A stretch of DNA of 64,000 nucleotides from Gossypium raimondii (taxonomy: Eukaryota; Streptophyta; Magnoliopsida; Malvales; Malvaceae), in NCBI RefSeq assembly GCF_025698545.1, contig NC_068572.1, forward strand, positions 2,294,001 through 2,358,000, given 5' to 3'. The notes under the pieces are model-generated. The model was given only the letters and a program-made list of their open reading frames with translations. It did no database searches and was not told where the DNA came from. Below, piece after piece: positions 25,455 to 35,379 of this stretch (its first letter is position 1; each line of letters starts with the position of its first letter). Position numbers and translations under genes: made by a program.

Positions 25455-26958
25455 TGTCGAATCGCCGGCACCCCTACGGCGCAGCAGAAAAATTAAAAAT
25501 TCGGCGACCCTAACCACAGATCCATGTGTGAGAAACGAATCGGGTGAAAAAGGTTACGAAATTACGTTTGTTCTGAGTAAACAGTGACGCCTTAACGAGT
25601 AGTCTGATCTGCTGTCAAACCTAGTCGCAATCTATCTGACCCCGGCCTCTACGTAATCCACCCAGTTGGTTATGAATGGAAGGAATCCCCAAAACAATTT
25701 TAAAAAGGGTTTTTTTTCTTTGAAGGCTACTAGACCAAATTAAAGAAAAACGGGATTCTTATATATATATATATATATATATATATTTAAAGAGTTTCTA
25801 TAAATTAATAAATATAATAATATTTTTAAAACCAAAAATTATAATTATATTAATTATAATATAATTTCGTAAACCATATATTTATTTAAATTTATATATT
25901 ATCCAAATTCATGTTCTCATTATGCGTACAACAACCTTGTACATAATGTGTTCGATATTTGATTACCCAATTAAATTAATTCTATAATTAATTTAATTCA
26001 AGCGACAACCAAAAACAACACCAACTATGTTTTATTCATTCATTTCAACTATAGGGTGTGACCACAGAGGTTCCTGTAACGTTAGCAGTAATACTAGAAC
26101 GATTCCAATGTTACAAACAATGAGTGGCATCTAGCAATGCATCATTGCTACCTAAGTCACAAGAAATCATGATTCGACATAACATTTTATGATTAACCTT
26201 TTATGCAATAATCCTTAAGTCCTTTATATCTGGATTGGACACAAGTCATGGAATAGTCACACTTGCATAGTCCATTCCATGTTCCTTGATATCTTAAGTA
26301 GACTACGATATACAAATAAGTATGACATCTCATATCAACTTATTTGAGCATGGCCATGCATTTCTAGTCTCACTCAATTAAGTGGCCTAAGATATTACTC
26401 CCATTATGTAGGAGGGGCTTATCCGATCTCGATCAACCATATCCCTCTACATAGATCGTGGTATATCCAACATCGGCCTTTATAGAACAACCAGTTACGG
26501 TGTACGTTTGACTGTATCAAAATATACAACTCACGATGTTGAGATTATGATGATTTCAAGTCTGAGGATCATATATATATTAATCACTATGAGTAATGTT
26601 GTGACAATTACATAATAATCCAAGAAACATACTCATAACGGGTCAGTTCAATATGTTGTTCTCTAATAAACATATTCATGCATTGATTTTGACATTCCAT
26701 ATCAATGACAACTCTTTATCATCAATCAACTACATGTTAGTCTTAATGCATTATTGTCGTCCTTTCCAACATTAATACTTGACTAAGTACCTTTTGAGAA
26801 TAATCATATTATTCTCAGGACATTATTATAAAACAGTTTATTTATACACACAGAAAAGAAACTGAAATAATAATGGTAACGCCTTATATTAATAAACATG
26901 ATAAATCAAATATGTTATTACAACCATCTCATGATTGATCTTTGGGCAAACTCTAACA
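25455..26958 (-). mobile_element. Solo LTR of a copia-type retrotransposon, nested in the large LTR
   Basis: In minus orientation the sequence runs TGTTAGAGTTTGCCC to GCCGGCGATTCGACA, typical TG...CA LTR ends. It is 1504 bp long and flanked by the exact 5-bp direct repeat ATTGG (25450-25454 and 26959-26963). Its minus-strand 3' part (ACCTTTTTCACCCGATTCG, CACACATGGATCTGTGG) matches my memory of abundant plant copia LTRs. No internal domain or second LTR is present, so it is a solo LTR. It inserted after the host LTR. Confidence 0.88.
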
Positions 26959-27125
26959 ATTGGGCCATTGGGCCGTGGGTTATTGGGCTGAGGTTTGGAT
27001 CATTAGGTTAGTTGGGTTTTTGGGCTGGTGATTTTGGGCTTGTTGTTTTGGACTTTATGGACTGTAATTTGGACTCTTATTTTGAGTTTAATTGGGCCCC
27101 GGGCAAAATGGCCTGCAACATCTTT

Positions 27126-28168
27126 CTTTTTATAAATTAACTTACCTATACTATATGTAAAATGATTAATTGAGTTGGAGTTACAAGTTAACTCGACACC
27201 AATTCAATTGTGAAATTACTAAAATATCATTACTTTAAAAAGTAATTAATATTATTATAAAGGTGTTTTAGTCTTTTAATATTTTATATAATAAAAAAAT
27301 TATTTGAGAATAAAACACAAGACTAACAAATTCAAATAAAATCTCTTACCATTGCATTAATAATCATTTGTTGAAATAATTTTATAAATATATTTTTAAT
27401 ATAAAATATTTTTTTCACTCACGAAGCTTAAAAATTTAAAATATTTATAAAAATCATATAAACTAATACATAATAAAATTTTTTCCTTATTGTCTTAAAC
27501 ACATAAAAATGTTCACAAAGCCAACATATAACTAGTAATTTTGTTCACAAAATAAAAATCATTTAAGTGTCTTTTGGTTCATGAAAAGCGATATATCAAT
27601 TTTTCAAGAAATTCAATGTTATAAATATAAATTCGTTAATTATTTGTTTTAATCAACCTCTAATTACGATGATAGGAATCTTATACAAAATCTTGCATAA
27701 AACCTTAATATATCACAAGAAAAGCTACGCTCTTTATTTTCTAGAAAAGTTGTTATCAAATCAGGAGACATATTAAAAGTATTCAAAGATTGAACACTTA
27801 TTTTGTAAGAGAAAAGGAAATTTTGAGAGAAAAATAAAGTGTTAGACAAAAATAAAAGAATAGGAGATTTTGTGAAGTCAATACAACAATTATATAATTA
27901 TAAGTATAAAAACTTATGAAAATATAAAAGATTTAAGAAGGAAATTATAACATAATAGAATTAAGTGCTCAAATTAATACATCTACTTATGCAAAATAAT
28001 AATAATGACTTGAATTTGCGTTTAAAACACTTCCAATATCGAAAGAATAATTTCTAAACATTAAGCTACTCAATATTTCTAAAAAACACCCACAAAGCTA
28101 CTAAATACCATACTCAATAAGACACTGGACGCCAACACCATCACACATGAAGAAGTTGCAGTTGCAAA
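27126..28168. other. AT-rich spacer downstream of the Pro-rich protein gene
   Basis: No gene or clear repeat ends. The last 100-150 bases before 28169 probably contain the 3' UTR of the minus-strand gene that follows. Confidence 0.4.
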
Positions 28169-28741
28169 TTACTTGGAAGGTGATGAAGTTGAATCTTGGG
28201 GTGATGTTGACGGTAGAGGTGGAGGTGATTGTTTAGGGGGAGGTGGTGGTGGATATGTAGGAGCCAAGGTTGGAGCATGATGCTTGGGAGAGTGTGCAGG
28301 TGATGCAGATGATTGTTTAGGAGGTTCAGCTACATGTGCTGGTGGTGGTGTATATGTAGGAGCCAAAACTGGCCCTGCAACCGGACCATGATGCTTTGGA
28401 GAGTATGCTGGCCCTGGAGATGATTGTTTAGGAGGTTCAGCTAGAGGTGATGGAGATGATGGAGCCAAGGCTGGTTCTGCAACAGGACCAATATGCTTGG
28501 GAGAGTGTGCTGGCCATGGAGATGGTCCAGGTAAGACAGATGATTGTTTAGGAGGCTCAACTACAGGTGGTGATGTAGGAGCCATGGTTGGCCTAGCAAC
28601 TGAACCATGATGATTGGGAGATTGTGCTGGTCCATGCAACACAGATGATTCAACAACAACGAAGTTTCTATAGGCATCAGAGAAAGAGAGGAGACAAACA
28701 ATGAACACTACGAAAAGGCTAAGAGATCTGTGAGATTTCAT
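28169..28741 (-). CDS. Secreted Pro-rich, arabinogalactan/extensin-like cell-wall protein
   Basis: A single-exon 190-aa frame. Residues 1-23 form a signal peptide (basic MKSHRS, then a hydrophobic run ending SFSDA). The rest is rich in Pro, Ser, Ala and His in about four imperfect repeats built on PPKQSS, then GPAxSPKHHGPVA and LAPTxPPP. Ala-Pro, Ser-Pro and Thr-Pro pairs are the usual sites of Pro hydroxylation and arabinogalactan addition, while PPPPPP near the end is extensin-like, so a chimeric hydroxyproline-rich wall protein is likely. No GPI-anchor signal follows the final SPSK. A TATATATG box lies about 45 bases before the ATG. The repeats may vary in number between alleles. Confidence 0.8.
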   Translation of the reverse strand: MKSHRSLSLFVVFIVCLLSFSDAYRNFVVVESSVLHGPAQSPNHHGSVARPTMAPTSPPVVEPPKQSSVLPGPSPWPAHSPKHIGPVAEPALAPSSPSPLAEPPKQSSPGPAYSPKHHGPVAGPVLAPTYTPPPAHVAEPPKQSSASPAHSPKHHAPTLAPTYPPPPPPKQSPPPLPSTSPQDSTSSPSK

Positions 28742-28782
28742 ATTGACTGATTATATGATGATTTGTGTGATAATCATTTATG

Positions 28783-28793
28783 GGTGCATATAT
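28783..28793 (-). promoter_or_regulatory. Candidate TATA box of the Pro-rich protein gene
   Basis: On the minus strand, GTATATATATGC lies 42-52 bases before the ATG at 28741. Alternating TA sequence makes the exact box uncertain. Confidence 0.4.
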
Positions 28794-29205
28794 ATACATA
28801 TATGTATGCATAGGAAAAGGAAAGAAAAATTATGGGAAGAAGCTTCAAAGAAAGCTCTTTCAAGCCCTAAATTATGAGAGAATCAAAATGAATCAAAATG
28901 GTAGCAAATCAATAGGAATTAAACTGATATTATGGAAATTAACGAAATTAGAGTTGACTTACTTTAATTACTTACTTTTGATAATTTGTGGAGCTTTCTA
29001 GTATACAGCTAATATTTAAAACTTGAGATGTTTATTTGATAATTTTAAGCACTTAATCTTTTGAAAAAAAATTAAATTGAAGTTAAATTTAACATTATGA
29101 TTTAAAATAATAAACTTATACACCCTAGTGTATATATATTCATATTATACTAATACAAATTCGGGGACCATCTTATAAAGATTCCAAGTAAATTATAGAT
29201 ATAAG

Positions 29206-29754
29206 TAGAGGTGTACGTGGGCTGAGCTAAGTTCGAGTTGGACCTATGCATGATATTAATACGGTTTATACTTGTCCAGGTTCGGATTACCTCCAAATAT
29301 TGGCCTAAAATTTTACCCAAGTTCGTCCATTTTTTCAAATGATTATCCCAAACCCATTTAGGCCCACCCATATTATTTTTTAAAATTTTTAAAAGGAATA
29401 TATTTATACTATTTTGATTTAATATTTAATAATTTTATATATAATTATCCTAACATTTTTTTAATATTTACAATATAATAGTATTATATATTACTACAAA
29501 TTTAATTTTTATGTATTATAAATTACATAATATAAAAAATAACATAATATAAAACATTACAAACTTTAAAAATAATGAACCGAACCGAACTAAGCTCAAG
29601 TCTTGAATGTTCAACCTCGAATACGACCCATATGAGAAACAAATTTTTTTTTTGCCCAAACCCACTTTTGGGCATAACGTTTTTTACTAAACTTTCTCAA
29701 ATTTCAAGCCAACCTTCAAGCATGGATAAATAATCTAACCTATAAACAAATCTA
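29206..29754. mobile_element. hAT-like short element, absent from the paralogous site
   Basis: The element starts TAGAGGTGTACGTGGG and ends CAAATCTA. The flanks GATATAAG and AATATAAA agree at 6 of 8 bases. The matching DNA downstream of the second GH3 gene (about 35095-35145) runs through without it, so the second copy supplies an empty site. The interior matches the GGGCCTAAAA/AAAGTATTATAA family. Confidence 0.7.
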
Positions 29755-30000
29755 AATATAAAAATGTACTAACCAATATGACCAATACCGATACTAATAG
29801 GATGCCGCTTGCACCAATTCTCTACCTTTTTCCATTGAAGAAAACAAAAGTACAAGTAACAAAAATAACAATTATATTGTTCTTTAAGCTAGAGGCTTAA
29901 AACAAATAACATTGGAAACAAAGTAATATTAAGTCACAAGGCATAATCTAAATTAACAACAACAAAGGAGTTCTTTTCTCTCTTGAAAACATTGCAAGGA

Positions 30001-33000
30001 TTAGTTGTCTTGTGTAGGAGTTCTTGGGCTGAAAAACTTGGCTATAACTCTTGAATCCAATATATTTAAAGCTTCTTTAGATTTGATGCAAATAGGTGTC
30101 TTGTATTGGCTCAAAGAAGCTCCTTTGGACACAAAGTAATCCAGTAATGACTCAAAAGTTCCTTGTTTAACAACCCTAATCTCCAAAGCTGCAATCATGT
30201 TTTCCTTCCTATACATTCTATATGTAAAATGCAATGAATCTTCCATTTTAGAGCAACATTCTTCCATTACCTTTGGGTCAAGTTCTTTGCCGTTGTTGTT
30301 GTTGTTGTTGCCTTCTTTTGGCTTAATCTCCCAGAATATGACATAGTGACCTGGTGTTGAAGATGTATCACCGTAGCTAGTGTATTCTGTTAAGATGAGT
30401 CCGAGCGGATCGAGAAGTGCCTTTGCTTCTGCCACTGCCTTTAAGATGTCTGCTTCACTTGTTCTTTCCATATCAACGCCTAGAGCAACGTTTTGCCTCC
30501 CAACAAATTGGAACTGAGGTGTATTGTTGTGGAAACCGGTCACCTTAATAATGTCTCCAACTTTATATCGATATAATCCTGAATAGTTTCGATCATTATA
30601 TCATGTGTTAGGACATGGCATTTGAATGAATTCAGCTTATGATTTATAGTTTGAGGAAATCATACCCATAGAAGATGTGACAAGTACTTCATAACATTGA
30701 CCAAGCTTCACGTTTACAAGATCAACAGGTCCGGTATCTTCATGGTGAGACATGGCGTTTAACTGAACCTGGTTTTGAGAATCTGTATCACAGTCTTCTT
30801 TTATCGAAAGGAATTCATAGTAAACCATATTTGGGAGAAATGTGTAAGAGACATCTGAAGGTTTACATAGAGGTTCCAAGTTGATCCCGATGGCACCTTC
30901 CGAGCAAGCATAAAAACCTGACACTAATGGTAGCCCACCACAATAGAACTCAAGTTCTGCAGTATATTGTAGCATGGCACCTGTACATACGGTACCAATG
31001 TACTTTGTTTTAGGCCATAGCTTTCTGATTATTCCTTCCCATGATTTACAACTACATACGTCTTCTATCAAGTCAGCCAATTCTGGATTAGGCTTCAAGA
31101 TCAATGATGCTGCATTTCTGCAACCCGAGTCAGTGATCCATTCACTTATTTGACCGGTTTTTATATTAGAGCATAGCTCTTTCCAGTTATTTTCTAAGAA
31201 CTTGATATTTCTTACAACCGTAGATGCAAAGATTGAGCCAATCATGACGACCTCATTACGTTGTATTAAACCAAAAAGTATTTGACAGTACATGCTTTGT
31301 TTGGTGTCCGGGCAAAAGATAATCTCAAAAGGGCTAGTGTAAAGCTTGGGTAAAATAGCTTTAAAGCTACTCCCCTTGAATGCTCTTGTTGAGACTGCAC
31401 TTGCTTTGAGTCCAGAAGGAGTTTCGACCTCTGGTTTGGCAAACATAAGTTCCATCCTTTTACCGGCTTGGTTTATGTCACCAAAGTGCCTGTAAATGGA
31501 TAAACCGAAGTGGTTAGTTTTAGGACTCAGTTCTTCAGAGCTGTTCCTATGCCAATAACCAAAACAAGAGGGGCTTTCAGCAACAATGTCTCAGGAAGAT
31601 CCAGCAGGATGGAAACCAAAAACAATTTATGCTACGTTTAGAAATTCTGGACTTGAATTTCATTTGCCATATAAGTTACGAGAATGAAATGCATAAGCAT
31701 GAATTTCAAATTCACAAATATCTTCAAGTCAAGTTCATCAATGTATAGGCAACCAACAAATCTATGACTTTGAAAATTAAAGAGCTTTTGTACCTAGAAA
31801 ATGAAAGAAAATAACTAGTGACTGTACCAGTATGCATTCTAACAACCAATATATTAGGCCCTAAACCAAAGCCAACAACCATATATAGACACTAGACAGT
31901 CTCCTGTTTTCATTTTTCTTTTGAACATGAGACCAAGTTACCGATATTTCAAGCCACCAACATAAGCCTCCATTTTCATTGAAAATGACTTCCGAAAAAT
32001 AATTTTCTGGTGTTCGAATAAATATGTGTAAAATATTTTCTTTTGTTTGACAGATTTCTTAAAAATATTTCATAAAAGTTGTTTTCAATAAAACAAATAT
32101 ACATTTGAAATTTTTTATATTTATAAATTTATATTTTCCATTGTTTTTGTAAAACAAACATGAAATAAATATATTTGTTATAAAATATTACAGTGCAATT
32201 TCCTTTTAACAGTGAAATTTATTTTATAATAAGAAAATATTTTGTGATAATCAATTTCATATATAAACTTAATAATAAATAATCCTTAATTAAAACTTAA
32301 TTTAAATTATATATATTACATATATGAGAGTACATATTGAGAGATTAGAGTGTAAGGGATAAATGAAGCTAAGCATTATTTAAACAAATATTCATGTTTA
32401 TATAATTAAAATAATCATATTTTATACTAGATTAAAATATGTCATAATTTCTTGTACTCTTCATAAATTTAAAATTTAGTCCATATGCTTTTATTTTTGG
32501 GTTAATCCTACTTTTTAGATATCAAAATTTAGGTTCAACCGTTAGCATTATTAAAAATATTTTGTTAAATTCATGTTCATTATAAAGTTTCGAGTATCTT
32601 TTATTTAAAAATGTGACATCAACAAAATTGACAAAAATTTAACAATGTTAACAATTGGACTTGATTTTCAAATTTGAAAAATAGAAAGACTAAATTTTTG
32701 AAAATAAAATTACAGTGACTAAATTACTAATTTGTGAAGAGTATATAGATTTATGACATATTTTAACCTTTATAATATAAAACATTTATTATTAATATAT
32801 TTATAATAATCATAAATATTTATTATTAAATTAAAATTTAAGTATTAAATAATTTATTTAAATAATAAATTATATTAATAATTTATTATATGTTTAATAA
32901 TATTGAAAATTATAATATTTTATATTAATATTTTATTATTTTAAATATTTTAAAAATAAAAAATTATTATTAATATAATAATATTAAGTTTGACTTAGGT

Positions 33001-34317
33001 TAATTTTATATAAAAATAAAATCACTCCCAAGTAGTTCTTTTTGTACATTTAAAAAAAAAAAGAAGGTAAGTCATTTTGCAAGAAAAATAGCTTATTTTT
33101 TATTGACCTACAAGTTATTTTCAGTTAGTCAAAATGTTTTCCATGAAATAAATACTGAAAAATGCAGAAAATATTTTTCCGGAACCATTTTCAGTGAAAC
33201 AAACGAAGCCTAAGATACTTGTGTTATTCAAACTCGGGTGTAAATTGGATATGAGTAATTTTTACAAAATTTTCATACATTTAGAAGGCCTTGAAAGGAT
33301 CATATCTCTATACTCATTTAGGGGTGTAAATGAGACACTAATACTACCATCGAAAAACACTTGAACTTGGTTCGATAATTATTGAGTCAAGATTAAGCTA
33401 TTGATCGAGCTGAAGTTGAACTTAATTATAGTCAGCTCGAACGGCTCACAAGCTTTATCGAGTTTTTCATTTTTAATATATATTTTTAATATTTTTATAT
33501 TAGTAAATTATATTGTTGTCTTTATATATCATTAAGACTAAGCTTAATTATCAAGTCGAGCATAAACTACAACTTGAATAGGTACGAATTTAAATGAGTT
33601 CAAATATGAAAATTGATAAACTAATTTAATGGTTATATCTCGAGCCGACTTCTAGCCTTAAGATAGATGTCCTGTACTTGTCCTTATATATCATTAAGGC
33701 TAAGCTTGGTTAAATTACACCCTATACTTATTCATCAACAAGTAAACAATGAATGTTAGAAGAAGCTGGAATAAGATAGCAATGTCGCATGTTTCAATCT
33801 ACTAATCTATCACGCTATCAGTGTATAAATCAAATTACTTACTTTATCATCACAGACCGGTACAACTTATTAAACGTCGCCGTTTTGTGAGCACTTTCAG
33901 CCGTGGTAGGTACCAGCTTCGGCAGCCCACCCGAAGTCCCAGAGCTACATTTAATCAAACACATGATAGGCTTACGATTAAAGAAACGAAAGAAAGAAGA
34001 GGGAAAACACAATGGAAAACAGAGAGAAATCCATGCCTTAAAGAGAACCCAGTGAGGGGTTCAACTAAAAGTATATCAGATGATGCCTCCCCATTAGCAA
34101 TCCGATCAATATAAGGTTTGAGATGTTCGTAAGTAACGATGGGTACTTTTTTTTTAAAGAGTTGCTTGTCGGTTTGGCCATGGAGGAATCCCTGTAAATA
34201 CTCAGTTTCAGCATTTTTACTCAGTATTTCACCGAACAACTGGTCTTGGATTTGTTGAGCATCTGTTGTTAGTTCCTCCATCATCTTCAACCCACTTTCA
34301 TAATCATTTGTTGCCAT
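30001..34317 (-). CDS. GH3 family acyl acid-amido synthetase, group III (PBS3/GH3.12-like), copy 1
   Basis: Exons 34317-34037, 33944-33843, 31489-30666 and 30578-30001 join to 594 aa, normal GH3 length. GH3 enzymes are cytosolic acyl-adenylating ligases that couple an amino acid to a carboxylic acid (jasmonate, auxin, benzoates or isochorismate). Visible features are the ATP-binding SSGTSGG at residues 94-100, the second adenylate-motif region GFYACSEG, YRYKVGD opening the C-terminal lobe, and TSYGDTSSTPGHYVIFWE. TEYLQGFL, KKVPIVTYEHLKPYIDRI and CKPSDVSYTFLPNM are closest to group III, which includes PBS3 (isochorismate-glutamate ligase of salicylate synthesis in Arabidopsis). Outside Brassicaceae the substrate is uncertain. 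Intron 1 has a GC donor where copy 2 has GT. Intron 2 holds two MITE insertions. Head-to-tail with copy 2. Confidence 0.88.
31963..33212. mobile_element. MITE insertion (GAAAATNTTTTCCG family) in intron 2 of GH3 copy 1
   Basis: The left portion (CCATTTTCATTGAAAATGAC, then TTCCG) and right portion (CCGGAACCATTTTCAGTG, AAACAAACGAAGCC) are inverted relative to each other and resemble 12993-13589. The second GH3 gene runs from 'ccaccaacata' to 'taagatac' with only a few bases between, which gives the empty site. The insert is larger than usual partly because of the nested element at 32432-32766 and long AT-rich filler. Confidence 0.75.
32432..32766. mobile_element. Nested inverted-repeat element
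   Basis: Ends TTAAAATATGTCATAA and TTATGACATATTTTAA are perfect 16-base inverted repeats, lying inside the 31963-33212 insertion. Inner segments also pair ('gtactcttcataaattt' with 'aatttgtgaagagtat'). No coding capacity. Confidence 0.8.
33319..33724. mobile_element. MITE with TAGGGGTGTAA ends and 8-bp target duplication
   Basis: Ends TAGGGGTGTAA and TTACACCCTA are inverted repeats. The flanks TACTCATT and TACTTATT agree at 7 of 8 bases. The equivalent site in GH3 copy 2 (near 37738) is empty. The interior contains GAGCTGAAGTTGAAC/CAGCTCGAACGGCTC sequence common in a plant hAT MITE family. Confidence 0.8.
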
Positions 34318-34408
34318 CAAAACTGGTTTTCTGGTCTGTAAACGATTAGATCCTGGAAAACCCTATCTGTTTTGGTTTTTCTCTGACTTTGAAATCTATA
34401 TTGGACCG

Positions 34409-34414
34409 CACGTG
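34409..34414. promoter_or_regulatory. G-box (CACGTG) upstream of GH3 copy 1
   Basis: A palindromic CACGTG lies about 95 bases before the ATG of copy 1 and has no counterpart in the equivalent place upstream of copy 2. bHLH or bZIP factors bind this core, but a single hexamer is weak evidence. Confidence 0.3.
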
Positions 34415-35379
34415 AACAGAAGCTCAATGTATCTTCCTCATGTTTTTTTCTTTATCATTTTATCTTTCTTAAATTTAAATTTAAATTTTTAATTTTTAAT
34501 TTTTAATATAATATAATTTTATATTTTTGAAATGTTATTAATTATCTCAAATAGTTACTTTTGTTTTTTATTCAAGGGATTAAATTTTTGAAAATAAAAA
34601 TAGAACTAAATTGCAAATTTACGAAGTGTAGAGACTTAGAGTCATGATGTTTGAACCGGACCAAACCGACTGATTAGAGCAGAAATCGGCCGACTATATA
34701 AAGAGAGGTATAAGATCAGTTGACCTGTAAACTAGTATGAACCGATTAAACAATGTTAAAAAAATCAATTGAACTAATTTTTTATTTTTGTGATATTTAA
34801 TGATTTATTTAATTGAACCGTATGAACTAGTGACCTGACCAATTCGACTACTGATCTAGTTGTGAAAATCTTACTTAAAGTTTATTTTAATCTTCAAAAT
34901 TTTAACTTAATAATTTAAAGTAAGCACAATGCGAATGGCAAGTGGAGCATACTAATTTCAATATAAAGTAACTTCCATATCCGCCATAGACATACCCAAA
35001 TCTATATCCACATATTTTTGTGGTATACAAAGTATCTTTTTATATATTTTATATATTCATATCGTATTATACTTAATATAAGTTCGAATACCAACTTGTA
35101 AGGGTTTCAAGTAACTACATATATAAGATATAAGAACATAAAATCAATATGACCAATACCAATACTAATACGATCCCAATTGTATTTATTCTATGTCTTT
35201 TTCATTGAAGAAAACAAAACATGTAATAAAAATTAAAATTAAAATTTTCTTTTAAGCAAGGGATTTAAAAAAAATAACACTGGAATGAAAGTAAATACTA
35301 AAGAAGAAAATGTCACAAGACATAATCTAAATTAAGAAGAAATGAGTTCTATTATTTTCTCTGGAAAACATTGCAAGGA
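34415..35379. other. Spacer between the two GH3 genes
   Basis: AT-rich. Around 34650-34860 there is a weak inverted repeat ('gaaccggaccaaaccgactgatta' against 'gaccaattcgactactgatctag') reminiscent of another short element. From about 35137 to 35379 it is similar to 29765-30000 after copy 1, the 3' end of the duplicated unit. Confidence 0.45.

Larger units (their letters stand above)
22481..27120. mobile_element. Large solo LTR (about 3.1 kb without the nested insert), Tat/Ogre-like by appearance
   Basis: The segment begins TGTTGACACC and ends GGCCTGCAACA, so the borders are TGTTG...CAACA. It is flanked by the exact 5-bp direct repeat TCTTT (22476-22480 and 27121-27125). There is one copy only: no second LTR, no primer-binding site, no gag or pol frame. 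A solo LTR left by unequal recombination is therefore the simplest reading; an internally deleted element is the alternative. It contains a degenerate tandem motif at 22860-23300, simple repeats at 23574-24250, a GC-rich stretch with a CT-rich tract near 24600-25020, and a nested LTR at 25455-26958. The lineage call is inference from length and the TGTTGACACC start. ORFs inside are not convincing genes. Confidence 0.85.

Noticed and set aside
22481..27120. A complete LTR retrotransposon with two LTRs
   Set aside because: Beginning and end of the segment are not repeats of one another, and there is no gag, protease, integrase or reverse transcriptase frame inside.
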